64,000 nucleotides of DNA from Providencia stuartii (GCF_029277985.1 NZ_CP119546.1:3596001-3660000), one strand, 5' to 3'; shown: positions 47,406-57,843, numbered from the stretch's first letter. A program made the numbers and translations. Notes: generated by a model from the sequence alone, not told the origin.

Positions 47406-48641
47406 TTAGCTAAATAAGATCCGACCCGCTGCAATCGACATACAGATTAATGCAATAATACCGCCTGACTTTGTAAACTCTAAAAATGAAATTTTAATAC
47501 CATGTTGGGCTGATTGATCGACAGCAATAATGCCTGCAAGGCTACCAAAAACAAAAATGTTACTTGAAAAACAGGCTCCAAAAATGAGTGCTGCACCGAG
47601 TGGGTCGGCATTACCATCTGGGGAGACGAATTGAATTAACAGCATCACAGTCGGTGTTGTACCAATAAAGATACTCATAATACTTGAGACCAAAAATAGC
47701 GTAATAGGGCTACTCAGGTCGATGCCTTTATTTAATAAATAATGCAAAATATCCTGCGGGACGCCGGTCTTAGCAAATGCGGCATTAATAATGAACAGCC
47801 CCATTATTAGCAGCAACAAGTCACCATTGACATGTTTTAGCATATCACTAGAGGCGATTTTCCTATTTAATAATAAAAAACAAGCCGCGGAGAGTGCAAC
47901 TAACTCTCTAGGTAAGTCTGTAAACAAAAACGCAATAATCACAATGGCAATTACAATGGCTGCTTTGCCCGTTTCCCATTGATTAAATGGGATCACCGTA
48001 TGTGTTTTAGGAGGTAACGCAGCTTTTTGGCTTTCAGGTAAATACCAATTTTTATGATAAAGTAAGCTAATGACACACCAAACGACAGGTAAAGAAAGCA
48101 ATACAGGAATAGCGGTAATATGTAGCACTCCGATAAATGAAAGGTCTAAGCCTTGGGCGACTATCATATTTTTAGGACTACCAATCAATGAACCTGCCGC
48201 CCCATTGTTTGCTGCGAAACAAAAACCCAATAAAAATGGAATTGGGTTCAGTCCTCTTGCTAATGTGATTGAAATTAATAATGGCGTCATTGCCACAACC
48301 ACCACATCATTAGTCAGTATCGACGCTAGCACAGCACCAACAATAATAAAGACAAGTAACAACTTTGGTGGACTAATTTTGAGGATAGCCATTTCATTCG
48401 CGACTTTATGATAAAAGCCAGAAACGGTGAATGAAGCCGATACCACCATCAACCCAAATAGTAATCCAACGGCTTGATAATCAATCGCATCCCAAGAAGC
48501 TCGCGGAGTAATAAAACCAAAACCAATCATTGCCAAGGCGCCTGCAACAGCCGCCCCCGTACGGTCAATTTTTATTCCTGGAAACGTGCCAAAGGCCATC
48601 GCGATATAAACAAGCACGAAAATAATAATAATTGAATCCAT
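47406..48641 (-). CDS. ArsB/NhaD/SLC13-type ion permease
   Basis: A 411-aa polytopic protein of about 11-12 helices in the ion-transporter superfamily. Paired re-entrant hairpin features are visible: LASILTNDVVVVAMTPLLIS and ANNGAAGSLIGSPKNMIVAQ in the first half, IFIGTTPTVMLLIQF in the second. These resemble the SNT/NTPT loops that bind substrate and Na+ in DASS and NhaD carriers. Substrate could be a dicarboxylate, Na+/H+ or an oxyanion. It lies between the K+ channel and yntE inside the urease cluster, so a role in pH or ion balance during ureolysis is an inference. Confidence 0.75.
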   Translation of the reverse strand: MDSIIIIFVLVYIAMAFGTFPGIKIDRTGAAVAGALAMIGFGFITPRASWDAIDYQAVGLLFGLMVVSASFTVSGFYHKVANEMAILKISPPKLLLVFIIVGAVLASILTNDVVVVAMTPLLISITLARGLNPIPFLLGFCFAANNGAAGSLIGSPKNMIVAQGLDLSFIGVLHITAIPVLLSLPVVWCVISLLYHKNWYLPESQKAALPPKTHTVIPFNQWETGKAAIVIAIVIIAFLFTDLPRELVALSAACFLLLNRKIASSDMLKHVNGDLLLLIMGLFIINAAFAKTGVPQDILHYLLNKGIDLSSPITLFLVSSIMSIFIGTTPTVMLLIQFVSPDGNADPLGAALIFGACFSSNIFVFGSLAGIIAVDQSAQHGIKISFLEFTKSGGIIALICMSIAAGRILFS

Positions 48642-48743
48642 ATTTAGCTCACCATTTTTATTCTTGTATTATTTCATTTGAACTAAAATAAAATAATGAG
48701 CTGTCGTCACTTCACAGCTCATAGTCATCTCTCTACTCATCTT

Positions 48744-49919
48744 CTAAGTATCTAGAATATTGTTCGAGAAAATAATACTTTCAATTATTTGGCTATTAAT
48801 ATTCTCACCAAAAATCATTTTAATTAATACTTCACTGCCTAATGACGACAAAGAGATCAACAGATCCGCGTGCAGTAATTTCAGATTTTCGTAGTTATTA
48901 TCATCATTGACGACCATAACACTTTTAATATTGGCACCAACGATCTCTTTAGCCGCCAGCATGGCAATCGTGTTTTCGGCATCTAAATCTCCAAGTATAA
49001 ACAATGCCTTAGCATCAGCTAAATTCACTTGGTTTAAACTTTTTTTATTGATTTGTGATGTCGTGATCACTGGAGCATTATCTGGATAATTGTTTTTGTG
49101 TTCTTCTTTACACAGCACCATGACATCTAAATCACGCTTTTTTAATCCATGGTAGGTGTTTAACGCTAAAGGGCTAGCACCGATAATGACATAATGATCT
49201 TTCATACGGAATAATCTCTTTTTGACAATCTCTTGTGTGCTCTTTGCAAACACGCCTAAAAAATAAACAATAGAAGTGGTAAAAATTGTAATACCTAATA
49301 TCACAATAGAAATAGTAAATAATCTTGCCTCTACACTAATAGGAACAATATCCCCGAATCCTACCGTTGTCATACAAACCAGTGCAAAATAAAATGCAGA
49401 GGAGATATCGGTTATATGAGGTTGGAATTGGTCACCAAGATACAATGACCCAAATACGGAATATCCCAGTAAAGCAATCAAACTGACAAATGCAACAAAG
49501 CCAGCACCTGATAAGCTATGACGGTGAAATATTTTCCAATTTGCAATCAATGCAATTAATATCAGCAATGAGAGAGTTCCCGTTAATACATTTTCTCTTG
49601 CTAATAGCAAGTTAATGAGAACAAGAACAAACAGCATAAAGCAACTAAATACCCATCCTATTCTGATACCTAAATAAATAGGTAATGCCAAAATAATCAA
49701 TACAACCCCGATAGCAAACCGAGGGATATCGAGCAGTTTAATAAAACCTAAGGATTGCAACCAATCAACAAAATTATGGTGTTGTGAGGATAAATTAATA
49801 TTATATGATGATAAAATAGGGAGTATTATCAATAGCCCATCAAGCAAGATCAATAAAGCTAATGTTGTCCTTATTATCGTCATATTTTGAATGTATTTAT
49901 AAATTGCATTCTTTTTCAT
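48744..49919 (-). CDS. kch: Kch-like potassium channel with cytoplasmic TrkA-N domain
   Basis: A 391-aa channel collinear with E. coli Kch in layout: several N-terminal helices, a pore loop with the selectivity filter TTVGFGDIVP (TVGYGD in Kch), the ARLFTISIVILGITIFTTS inner helix, and a C-terminal Rossmann-type TrkA-N (RCK) domain from about residue 243 (DHYVIIGASPLALNT). The phenylalanine in GFGD is a common variant compatible with K+ selectivity. It sits between the urea channel gene and the permease gene. In a ureolytic cell K+ flux could compensate NH4+ entry or exit; that is inference. Confidence 0.85.
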   Translation of the reverse strand: MKKNAIYKYIQNMTIIRTTLALLILLDGLLIILPILSSYNINLSSQHHNFVDWLQSLGFIKLLDIPRFAIGVVLIILALPIYLGIRIGWVFSCFMLFVLVLINLLLARENVLTGTLSLLILIALIANWKIFHRHSLSGAGFVAFVSLIALLGYSVFGSLYLGDQFQPHITDISSAFYFALVCMTTVGFGDIVPISVEARLFTISIVILGITIFTTSIVYFLGVFAKSTQEIVKKRLFRMKDHYVIIGASPLALNTYHGLKKRDLDVMVLCKEEHKNNYPDNAPVITTSQINKKSLNQVNLADAKALFILGDLDAENTIAMLAAKEIVGANIKSVMVVNDDNNYENLKLLHADLLISLSSLGSEVLIKMIFGENINSQIIESIIFSNNILDT

Positions 49920-49947
49920 ATTGATATGACCTAAAATTATATTCTAA

Positions 49948-50943
49948 TTATGACTGCCTATGCTCAGGCATAATATCTTGGTTCGGTACTAAAAATAGCC
50001 ATGACGCTAATACAAAAGGCATCGTTAATGTCGGTATGCCAAATGGCTCCAAAATAATGTCTAATGCACCTTGAACAAAAACAGTAAAAATAACGCCAAC
50101 GATGGCATAGGCTAATACTCGATAACTCGGCTTATTAAATGTTGAACCTAAAGCAATTGCCGTTAAAACGGCACTAAATGAATATAATCCAGTATGGATG
50201 CTAACAAAATCGCCTTTCAATAATATTGCAACAATAAATGCTAATAACGAACCAACAATGGCAAACACCGCCGCCCATATTGAGCTCACAGCAAGTCCAA
50301 TAACAAAAATAATACCGACAATCACACTACTCAGTAAAAAGACTTCAGAAACGCCACGGAAAATATCAGCAACAATATCACTATGTGGAATACTACCAAT
50401 TGGTTCAATAAATTGTTGAGGAAGTGCTGGTGCTGGTAAAGCAACACCTTTTATGCCTAAAAAACTATAACTTGCTAACAAGATAGTCCAAGAAACCAAT
50501 ACAAAAGGCGCAGTTAATGCCGCAACTTTCCAGTTTTTCAAGAAATCCATTAATGATATGGTCGCGATCACCGAAACAATACTACCTAAAACAATCGATA
50601 ACCAAACAAAGGGGGTATTTTCTAAAAAGGTGGGTAAAGCCACCCCGACTAAACAACCATTATAACCATATAGCCCTGAGCGCAATGAGGCTGTATCCAG
50701 CTTGCTAATATAAGCGGTTAGCGTTGATACAACCGTACCAAGTAAACAACCAAAAGCCACTGCGGGCATACTTTCTAAAAATGCCCCGATAAAAATTGCG
50801 ATAAAAAATAGCAGCCCAGTTAATGGGTTATTTTGAAACATCACTTGAGCACAGCCACGAAGTGTGACATCAATAAACTGTACTGTTATATTTTTATCAG
50901 CAAGCTGATTCCAAGCATTCTTATTTATTGTTGAAGTGTTCAT
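49948..50943 (-). CDS. yut: Urea transporter (UT/SLC14 family, Yut-like)
   Basis: A 331-aa urea channel. The start at 50943 (MNTSTINKNAWNQ) has AAGGGA about 8 bases upstream; the longer frame to 50970 is unlikely. Two homologous halves are visible with the UT signatures: AQVMFQNNPLTGLLFF and GLYGYNGCLVGVALPTF in the first, GDFVSIHTGLYSFSAVLTAIALGS in the second, and C-terminal TMPFVLASWLFL. UT proteins are passive, urea-selective trimers. Directly downstream of ureD, it would deliver external urea to cytosolic urease, as Yut does in Yersinia. Confidence 0.93.
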   Translation of the reverse strand: MNTSTINKNAWNQLADKNITVQFIDVTLRGCAQVMFQNNPLTGLLFFIAIFIGAFLESMPAVAFGCLLGTVVSTLTAYISKLDTASLRSGLYGYNGCLVGVALPTFLENTPFVWLSIVLGSIVSVIATISLMDFLKNWKVAALTAPFVLVSWTILLASYSFLGIKGVALPAPALPQQFIEPIGSIPHSDIVADIFRGVSEVFLLSSVIVGIIFVIGLAVSSIWAAVFAIVGSLLAFIVAILLKGDFVSIHTGLYSFSAVLTAIALGSTFNKPSYRVLAYAIVGVIFTVFVQGALDIILEPFGIPTLTMPFVLASWLFLVPNQDIMPEHRQS

Positions 50944-51052
50944 CGTAATGTCCCTTCTAGTCCTTGGCATAGGGATAATTAAGATCGTTAATCAACGATC
51001 CTAATTATCATTATTTGACGAATTATCTTTGTAACTTAATAAGCTCGTAGGT

Positions 51053-52018
51053 TTAACGCCATAAAAAAGGCTCTTGTAAAGTTATTCCCAATATTTCTTC
51101 ACGTGCTATTTGCCAGAAATATCTCACAGCCTCTTTCACTTTTGGACTATCAACACCCAATGCTTTAAAAATTAAACCACAATCATTCGGTAATTGAGTC
51201 GCCCCAAATGCAATATTGTTCTCTGTATCATAAATAGCTTCTAGGCGCTCTAAAATACGACTATGGTGAATTTTTGGCGTTAACAAAATAACATTACCGA
51301 ACGTATCAAACTTATTCATCACCGCAGTAGTCATTAATTGTTCTTTTTTAGGCTCTAAAATATATTTCTCAACAAACAACTCTTTATTTGATGAAGACTC
51401 TGCTCTGATATGCGAAGAAAAAATATCAAAACCAAATTGCTCATCTTGGTGATGATATTTACGCCCCGACATCAATATTTCAGAATATATCATTGTCGCA
51501 CTCGGATGAATATTAATCCGAGTATCAGTAATAAAACGTGAATTACGATGAGGTATAATGGGATCAGGTAAATACTCTAAATAACCATCTTCTTCAACGA
51601 TAATATTTTGGAATTGTGTTGCATAATTTGCTTCCATCATATGCACTTTCGTTGCAGATTGTGTGGTTACATGAGCACATGCCCCCGTTTCAACAATGAT
51701 ATCTAGCGCTTGGCGGTCACCCTGCAATAGGCACCCTGACGTAGAAATCATGGTGACACAAGGTAACTGTGGCATCATTTCATCCCAATAGAGTGCTTTT
51801 TGCACCAAAGATGGAACACGACGTTCCATCTCTACGAGCTCGCTGCGATATTCGCCTTGTGCGAATCTTAGCTTGAGATAACCACTTTTACCCACCGCAC
51901 CGCTTTGCATTTGTTTAGGCTCATCTTGATAGATGGCAAGTTCAGGTGCATTGTTACCGAGTGTATGTGCTTGAACACGTGATGGTGTATTTGCGATATC
52001 TGCCCTGAATTGAGTCAT
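51053..52018 (-). CDS. ureD: Urease accessory protein UreD (UreH)
   Basis: A 321-aa cytosolic scaffold which binds apo-urease and with UreF and UreG assembles the activation complex; it is thought to form the nickel tunnel to the active site. Family features: GYLKLRFAQGEYRSELV, VTMISTSGCLLQGD, the TQSATKVHMME central motif, and LPDPIIPHRNSRF. It starts 2 bases after the ureG stop. Its location at the end of the operon (ureABCEFGD) is the Yersinia/Morganella order, unlike the ureR-ureDABCEFG order of Proteus. Confidence 0.94.
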   Translation of the reverse strand: MTQFRADIANTPSRVQAHTLGNNAPELAIYQDEPKQMQSGAVGKSGYLKLRFAQGEYRSELVEMERRVPSLVQKALYWDEMMPQLPCVTMISTSGCLLQGDRQALDIIVETGACAHVTTQSATKVHMMEANYATQFQNIIVEEDGYLEYLPDPIIPHRNSRFITDTRINIHPSATMIYSEILMSGRKYHHQDEQFGFDIFSSHIRAESSSNKELFVEKYILEPKKEQLMTTAVMNKFDTFGNVILLTPKIHHSRILERLEAIYDTENNIAFGATQLPNDCGLIFKALGVDSPKVKEAVRYFWQIAREEILGITLQEPFLWR

Positions 52019-52020
52019 AT

Positions 52021-52656
52021 TTAGCCCCTTGATGATTGATGGGTAAATAAGAATTTATCCATAATCATATCAACCAGTTCAACAACACCTTCTCCAGTTT
52101 TACAGTTAGTCATCACATACGGGCGATTACCACGAACCACTTTCGTGTCGTGCTCCATCACTTCAAGGCTCGCGCCAACGTAGGGGGCTAAGTCAATTTT
52201 GTTAATCACTAAAATATCAGCCTGTACTAAACCAGGACCATTTTTACGGGGAATTTTTTCGCCTTCAGCCACATCGATAACATAGATATAAAAGTCAGCC
52301 AATGCTGGACTAAAGGTCAATGTTAGGTTGTCACCACCACTTTCAATCATGATCACATCGCTATCAGGAAAACGCTCTTCCATATCTTCTACTGCGGCAA
52401 TGTTCATACTTGGATCTTCACGAACCGCAGTATGTGGACATGCTCCGGTCTCGACACCTAAAATTTTCTCTTCGTCTAAAATTCCTTTTAAAGTACGTTT
52501 AACTTGTTTCGCATCTTCAGTGGTCACAATGTCATTAGTGATAATTAACGGTTTAACACCACGCTCAATGAGGATCGGAGTAATTACTTCAATAATTGCT
52601 GTTTTTCCTGAACCTACTGGTCCACCGATACCAATCCGAGTCATTTTTTTCATCAT
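52021..52656 (-). CDS. ureG: Urease accessory GTPase UreG
   Basis: A 211-aa SIMIBI GTPase that drives nickel transfer to urease. P-loop GGPVGSGKTAI at residues 10-20, metal-binding CPH motif (GACPHTAVREDPS) near 72, ESGGDNLT near 103 and base-specificity NKID near 150 are all present. GAGGAATA precedes the first ATG; a second ATG follows immediately. The gene lies between ureF and ureD. It appears fully functional by motif content. Confidence 0.97.
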   Translation of the reverse strand: MMKKMTRIGIGGPVGSGKTAIIEVITPILIERGVKPLIITNDIVTTEDAKQVKRTLKGILDEEKILGVETGACPHTAVREDPSMNIAAVEDMEERFPDSDVIMIESGGDNLTLTFSPALADFYIYVIDVAEGEKIPRKNGPGLVQADILVINKIDLAPYVGASLEVMEHDTKVVRGNRPYVMTNCKTGEGVVELVDMIMDKFLFTHQSSRG

Positions 52657-52684
52657 TATTCCTCAAAAATTTTTTAGTTAATCA

Positions 52685-53371
52685 TCAGTTCATAAACAAG
52701 CGAACAAACGATTTTGTATGTACCGCTGCCAGCACATCAATCACTGGCACATACGAGGCCATTTGTTGAATATCGCCACATGCTGCAATGTCACAAAAAA
52801 TGTCGATATCTTCATTCAATTCAAACAGAATATGTTGTGTTTCATAATGCGTAATACGCATCAAGCGCATCGCCGCACTCAAAATAGTCATGGCAATACC
52901 ATATTGATGCATGACCACCACATCTCTTTCTGTTATCCCTTGAACCGCCATTACAATGGCTTGTGTCACTGGCTGAGTTCCTGGCGCTGTGCCGTTTTTT
53001 ATTTGTTCTAGCCACCAAGCAACCTGCTGGTTTTCAAATATATGTACTGATATCTCAGCGAGTTTCTTTCCCATACGGGTAGTCATTATTCTCGCTTCTT
53101 CATTTAATTTACGATTGTGTACAGCCCAATCGATATTAATTAATGCCTCATTATCTTGTGCGATAACAGCTCTATGGGCAGCAACTACCGCAATACCATC
53201 AGAGCTTGCCGCGACATTGAGTGATGTACGGACAAATGACTTTAGCGTTTCTTTATCATGCACAACGCCTTTTTGTATTGCCGCCTCTACGCCATTCGAA
53301 AAGGTAAATGCACCGATAGGTAGCGCTGAGTCACCAAACTGCATTATCCTAATTAAATCAGATGCCTTCAT
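52685..53371 (-). CDS. ureF: Urease accessory protein UreF
   Basis: A 228-aa all-helical accessory protein that joins UreD and gates UreG GTPase action. The start at 53371 ([18 protein letters not shown]) has AAGGAT about 8 bases upstream. The frame extends 9 codons further to an ATG overlapping the ureE stop as TAATG, and that start cannot be excluded. Family features: [20 protein letters not shown] and the [12 protein letters not shown] segment. Ends FVRLFMN. Position after ureE is standard. Confidence 0.93.
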   Translation of the reverse strand: MKASDLIRIMQFGDSALPIGAFTFSNGVEAAIQKGVVHDKETLKSFVRTSLNVAASSDGIAVVAAHRAVIAQDNEALINIDWAVHNRKLNEEARIMTTRMGKKLAEISVHIFENQQVAWWLEQIKNGTAPGTQPVTQAIVMAVQGITERDVVVMHQYGIAMTILSAAMRLMRITHYETQHILFELNEDIDIFCDIAACGDIQQMASYVPVIDVLAAVHTKSFVRLFMN

Positions 53372-53397
53372 ACCATAATCCTTACCGGCAATGACCA

Positions 53398-54060
53398 TTA
53401 ATGCTTATGTGTATGGCTATGCCCATGATGGTGATGGTCGTGATCGTGGTCATGATCGTGGTCATGTGAGTGACTATGTGCATGTTCATGGATTTGACCA
53501 ATTGCAACATGCACATGCGTATCAGTATCTTCTGCGCCACCGAATAATAAACGTGCTTCTGAATGAGTCAGTTTTGGTAAAATAGACTCACCTTTTACAA
53601 AGGCAAAGGTATCTGGAGAAAAACCATGGGTACGCATGACCGATTCCATGACTTTTTCACTTACGGTTAATGGCACATAAACTTGATTATCTTTTAAAAC
53701 TGCTTTCCAGTGCTGGTTTCCTAACGCATGCCCCAGTTCAAAACTGACACGAATTTGCTCTTCAGCGCTGAGCGTTTGCAGACGCTGCAAATTAACCATC
53801 ATCACGTCACGCAAAGAAATTTGCACAATAACCATCGTATTGGCAGCTTCATCAAATAAAATTACATCGCCATCAGAAAGCAAAACATTACGATCTAATG
53901 CTATACCGAGATCTAGGCCTTTTTCTGTATGTTTACGACAACGACTCTTCTGTGCTTCACGTTGGTCAAGTATCAAAACATCTAGCTGCGCTTTTTGACT
54001 TTTTTCTTGCCAAACTGGATCCTTTTTTACATTTCCAAGAATTTGTTCAATGATGATCAT
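53398..54060 (-). CDS. ureE: Urease nickel metallochaperone UreE with histidine-rich tail
   Basis: A 220-aa nickel-binding chaperone that supplies Ni2+ to the UreDFG complex. The N-terminal peptide-binding domain and the C-terminal metal domain ([17 protein letters not shown], with the dimer-interface His) are present. The last roughly 30 residues form an exceptionally His-rich tail alternating with Asp/Ser, ending HSHTHKH. Klebsiella-type UreE has a similar but shorter tail storing several nickel ions. The tail DNA is a near-repetitive CAY/GAY microsatellite. It follows ureC by about 80 bases. Confidence 0.96.
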   Translation of the reverse strand: MIIIEQILGNVKKDPVWQEKSQKAQLDVLILDQREAQKSRCRKHTEKGLDLGIALDRNVLLSDGDVILFDEAANTMVIVQISLRDVMMVNLQRLQTLSAEEQIRVSFELGHALGNQHWKAVLKDNQVYVPLTVSEKVMESVMRTHGFSPDTFAFVKGESILPKLTHSEARLLFGGAEDTDTHVHVAIGQIHEHAHSHSHDHDHDHDHDHHHHGHSHTHKH

Positions 54061-54140
54061 CGCATTACCTATTACGTTAATTCTGCCTGCTTAAAGCAGG
54101 CAGAAAGTAAAACAATCAAATTACGGGACGTGTCGCAGTA

Positions 54141-55859
54141 TTAACCAAAGAAATAACGTTGGTTCATCGCTGCTTCACTAATCGGTTGGCAAGTAGCATG
54201 TTCGCCATTTACTTTTACAGCAAAAGTTTCAGGATCAACTTCAATGTTCGGAGTTTCACCATTACGAACTAAATCACGCTTACCAATCGCACGGCAGTTG
54301 TTAACCGCAACAACTTGGCGCTCTAAACCTGCTTTTTCTTTAACACCATCATCTAATGCCGCTTGGGAAACAAATGTGACACATGTGTCATTAACTGTTT
54401 TACCCATAGCACCGAACATTGGACGATAGAATACTGGCTGTGGTGTCGGCAGTGATGCATTTGGATCCCCCATTGCCGCCCAGTTAATCAGGCCACCTTT
54501 AATAACCAGTTTTGGTTTAGCACCAAACATTTTTGGATCCCACAACACCAAGTCAGCCATTTTGCCAACCTCGATTGAACCTAAGATGTGACTCACACCC
54601 TGAGCAATCGCTGGGTTAATGGTGATTTTTGCAACGTAACGTAGAACGCGGAAGTTATCATTACCCGGTGCATCTTCAGGCAGTTTGCCACGTGAAGCTT
54701 TCATGGCATTAGCAGTTTGAATGATTCTTAACCAGTTCTCACCAACACGCCCCATCGCTTGTGAGTCACTCGAGAACATCGAAATTGCTCCCATATCATG
54801 CAATACGTTTTCCGCTGCGATAGTTTCAGGACGAACACGGCTTTCAGCAAAAGAAACGTCTGATGGAATATTGGGGTTTAAGTTGTGGCAAACCATGATC
54901 ATATCAAACAATTCTGATTGGCTATTAACACCAAAAGGAAGTGTTGGGTTAGTTGAACTTGGCAACACATTGGGCTGGCTAACAACTTTAATAATATCTG
55001 GTGCGTGACCGCCACCCGCCCCCTCAGTGTGATAGGTGTGGATAGTACGGCCTTCGAAAGCTTCGATCGTATCTTCTACATAACCACCTTCGTTCAGGCT
55101 GTCTGTATGCACAGAAATTTGCACATCAAACTCATCCGCGATACGCAGTGCGTGACGGATTGCGTTACCTGTTGCGCCCCAGTCTTCATGTACTTTTAAA
55201 CCTGCTGCACCAGCAACCAATTGCTCTATTAATGGTTCGCGCGTATATGAGTTACCTTTACCCAAAATACCGACGTTGATTGGTAAGCCTTCAATGGCAC
55301 GCAACATCGCACGCATGTTCCATGGACCCGCAGTTACTGTGGTACCGTTAGTGCCATCAGTGGGTCCAATGCCCCCACCAAAGAAAGTCGTCACACCATT
55401 TGATAACGCCGCATAAGCCTGCTGAGGTGAAATTAAATGAATATGGGTATCGATACCTGCGGCAGTTAAAATTAAGTGTTCACCTGAGATAGCATCCGTT
55501 GCGACACCCACGACCATTCCAGGGGTAATATTGTCTTGAACATTTGGGTTACCACTTTTACCAACCCCAACAATTTTACCGTTTTTAATCCCTACATCAG
55601 CTTTGATCACACCTAAACGTGCATCCACAATCGTGACGTTGGTAATAACGAGATCAAGAACGCCGTTATCACTGGTAAAGGTATTATTTGCCCCCATACC
55701 ATCACGTAAAGATTTACCTCCACCATAGACAGACTCTTCGCCATATCCACGCAAATCTTTCTCGATTTCAATATACAGATCTGTATCACCTAAACGAATT
55801 TTATCGCCGACTGTTGGGCCAAATAGGCCGCTATATTCTTGTCTAGAAATTTGTGGCAT
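54141..55859 (-). CDS. ureC: Urease alpha (catalytic) subunit
   Basis: UreC hydrolyses urea to ammonia and carbamate at a dinickel centre. The 572-aa sequence is full length. Ligands are visible: H139 and H141 in DTHIHLISP, K222 (to be carbamylated) in GLKVHEDWG, H251 in SVHTDSLNE, the histidine cluster HTYHTEGAGGGHAPD, the flap CHNLNPNIP with Cys and His, and the aspartate ligand in FSSDSQAMGR. It is the third gene of ureABC, with 62 bases after ureB. By motif content the enzyme is active once nickel is inserted. Confidence 0.99.
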   Translation of the reverse strand: MPQISRQEYSGLFGPTVGDKIRLGDTDLYIEIEKDLRGYGEESVYGGGKSLRDGMGANNTFTSDNGVLDLVITNVTIVDARLGVIKADVGIKNGKIVGVGKSGNPNVQDNITPGMVVGVATDAISGEHLILTAAGIDTHIHLISPQQAYAALSNGVTTFFGGGIGPTDGTNGTTVTAGPWNMRAMLRAIEGLPINVGILGKGNSYTREPLIEQLVAGAAGLKVHEDWGATGNAIRHALRIADEFDVQISVHTDSLNEGGYVEDTIEAFEGRTIHTYHTEGAGGGHAPDIIKVVSQPNVLPSSTNPTLPFGVNSQSELFDMIMVCHNLNPNIPSDVSFAESRVRPETIAAENVLHDMGAISMFSSDSQAMGRVGENWLRIIQTANAMKASRGKLPEDAPGNDNFRVLRYVAKITINPAIAQGVSHILGSIEVGKMADLVLWDPKMFGAKPKLVIKGGLINWAAMGDPNASLPTPQPVFYRPMFGAMGKTVNDTCVTFVSQAALDDGVKEKAGLERQVVAVNNCRAIGKRDLVRNGETPNIEVDPETFAVKVNGEHATCQPISEAAMNQRYFFG

Positions 55860-55921
55860 TTTATTTACCTTTAAAGTTAATAAGGTACATAGTTATTTAT
55901 CGTTATCGATAAACAACACAA

Positions 55922-56347
55922 TTACTGTTCTTTATGTTTGTAACCGCGAGCGATCGCTTCATTTAATGCAATCGCTTTTGCTGGACGTTCTGTTGTTGCG
56001 ACGTTATTACCTGCCCAACCATCAACGAGGTTATTAAATCCATAAACAGTTTGTTTTCCACCGAAAGGGATAAGTGATACTTCAATTTCATCGCCTGGCT
56101 CAAAACGTATTGCAGTCGTAGAAGCAATATTTAAACGCTTACCATAAGCCGCAGAACGATCAAATTCTAATGCGTGGTTAACTTCAAAAAAATGAAAGTG
56201 AGAACCTATTTGTATCGGGCGGTCACCTGTATTTCGCACTTTTATTTTAGTTTCAGGTTTGCCTACATTAAATTCAATTGGGGTATCCGCTAAAATAACC
56301 CCACCTAAAGGTGTAGGTGCTTTTGTATCTGTTTTCGCGTTGCTCAT
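55922..56347 (-). CDS. ureB: Urease beta subunit
   Basis: A 141-aa structural subunit of the (UreABC)3 trimer. The N-terminus [20 protein letters not shown] and the core [20 protein letters not shown] and [26 protein letters not shown] are typical. The C-terminal extension is somewhat longer than in Klebsiella, as in Proteus and Yersinia. It starts 20 bases after ureA, which is a separate gene, not fused as in Helicobacter. Confidence 0.97.
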   Translation of the reverse strand: MSNAKTDTKAPTPLGGVILADTPIEFNVGKPETKIKVRNTGDRPIQIGSHFHFFEVNHALEFDRSAAYGKRLNIASTTAIRFEPGDEIEVSLIPFGGKQTVYGFNNLVDGWAGNNVATTERPAKAIALNEAIARGYKHKEQ

Positions 56348-56367
56348 ATGTTCACCTCGTCATTAGC

Positions 56368-56670
56368 TTATTTTATCGGATTATGAACAGTCACCAGACG
56401 TGTACCATCAGTAAAAATAGCTTCAACCTGTACGTTTGGAATTAAATCCCACACACCATCCATAACATCTTTTTTAGTTAAGACAGATGCGGCTTCTTTC
56501 ATCACATCTTCAACGGTTTTACCATCGCGTGCACCTTCTAAAGCCGTAACCGTAATAATGGCAACCGCTTCTGGATAATTTAATTTCACACCACGATCAC
56601 GACGTTTTTGTGCAACGTCTGCGAGTGTATAAACCATCAATTTTTCAATTTCCCTTGGGGTTAATTGCAT
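56368..56670 (-). CDS. ureA: Urease gamma subunit
   Basis: A 100-aa structural subunit starting [20 protein letters not shown], with [22 protein letters not shown] and the C-terminal [22 protein letters not shown], nearly identical to enterobacterial UreA. GGAGGCGTT immediately upstream is a strong ribosome site. It is the first gene of the urease operon, with its own 390-base upstream region, so a dedicated promoter is likely in addition to read-through from yntABCD. Confidence 0.98.
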   Translation of the reverse strand: MQLTPREIEKLMVYTLADVAQKRRDRGVKLNYPEAVAIITVTALEGARDGKTVEDVMKEAASVLTKKDVMDGVWDLIPNVQVEAIFTDGTRLVTVHNPIK

Positions 56671-57060
56671 AACGCCTCCTCGATTGATAAAAGTTTGTAT
56701 TTATCAATACAGATAAATATTTATTAAACGCGTTAAATAGCCATACTAAAAATAATACGAGATGTAGGTTAGCGACAATCGAAAATAGGCGTGGACATAG
56801 ATAAACGATATAGTCCGGCTCGCTGAGCGTAGTCACTCCCACTGAAACTTAAAGCATGACAAATATAAACAATCCGTTGCGATATGACTCCTTGTAAAAA
56901 CAAATAACAAGTTCGCTGTATTTAAAAAACATTCATATTAAAAGCATCTTATTTTATTAAAAAGATAATCATTAAATGATTAGTCAAAATAAGTTTGTTA
57001 ATATTATTAATGATTTTAGATTAAAAAATTTGGCATCCTATTTAATTAAGCGCAAAATAG
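56671..57060 (-). promoter_or_regulatory. Upstream region of ureA with short palindrome
   Basis: A 390-base AT-rich gap between yntD and ureA. GTATT-TATC-AATAC near 56697-56710, an exact inverted repeat, lies about 30 bases before ureA and may be an operator, for example for a nickel or nitrogen regulator. I could not identify a sigma-54 or NtrC site, and no ureR-type activator gene is adjacent. Confidence 0.35.
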
Positions 57061-57843
57061 TTATTGTTTAAACTTCATAAATTGATGCTCAGGTAAAGAG
57101 TTCCATAACGATTGAAGCCATTTACCCCCTCCGCCATTTTGTAATTTTTCACTCGTTAATACTTCTTCCAGTGACCCATTGCGTAAAAGTGCAATACGAT
57201 CAGCGAAACGAACAGCCATCGCAAGATCGTGCGTTACCCACAAAATACCTTTCCCATCTCTACACAATGACTTGATATGTTCCAATAGTTGGATGGCATG
57301 TTCATCATCCAGCCAAGAAGAAATCTCATCGGCTAAGATATATTCAGCACGTGATAATGTAGCACTACAGGCTAGAACACGTTTTGCCATTCCACCTGAT
57401 AATTGACTTGGATAATTATTCACCACACTTGATTGCAAGTTATATTGCTGCAAATGCTGAGCCACATCATGCATTTTGATATGTTGCCCACTGAGCACGG
57501 CAGCCCTTTCTAGTTGAGGGCCGATCCGAATTAAAGGATTTAAAGCACTCACCCCTTGTGGTATATAACATAAAGAGTTACCACGATACTGCTGCTTAGT
57601 TTTTTCCGTTAGCTTATTACCATTTAACACGATATTGCCATGACAGCGCATATTGTCAGGTAATAGGCCTAAGCCACTTTGTAATAATAGGCTTTTGCCT
57701 TCACCACTGCCGCCCACTAGCGCAACCATCTCTCCAGGGCGGACATCCAATGAGATATCGTTCAACAATGGCTGCCAACGTTTCTTTCCTAGCCAACGAA
57801 ACTGTGCCACATCTACGGTTAAATGATCAAAACTTAACATCAT
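57061..57843 (-). CDS. yntD: Nickel ABC transporter ATP-binding protein YntD/NikD-like
   Basis: A 260-aa oligopeptide/nickel-type ABC ATPase. Walker A is VALVGGSGEGKSLLL (near residue 45), the signature is PSQLSGGMAKRVLA, and Walker B is YILADEISSWLDDE, followed by the switch histidine WVTHDLAMAV. The ATG at 57843 overlaps the yntC stop (ATGA), and AAGGGGAG is just ahead; the longer frame to 57858 is less likely. Works with YntB/C permeases and probably YntE encoded beyond the urease genes. Confidence 0.88.
   Translation of the reverse strand: MMLSFDHLTVDVAQFRWLGKKRWQPLLNDISLDVRPGEMVALVGGSGEGKSLLLQSGLGLLPDNMRCHGNIVLNGNKLTEKTKQQYRGNSLCYIPQGVSALNPLIRIGPQLERAAVLSGQHIKMHDVAQHLQQYNLQSSVVNNYPSQLSGGMAKRVLACSATLSRAEYILADEISSWLDDEHAIQLLEHIKSLCRDGKGILWVTHDLAMAVRFADRIALLRNGSLEEVLTSEKLQNGGGGKWLQSLWNSLPEHQFMKFKQ

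Noticed and set aside
53391..53585. Plus-strand frame opposite the UreE tail
   Set aside because: Shadow of the repetitive His/Asp codons of ureE.
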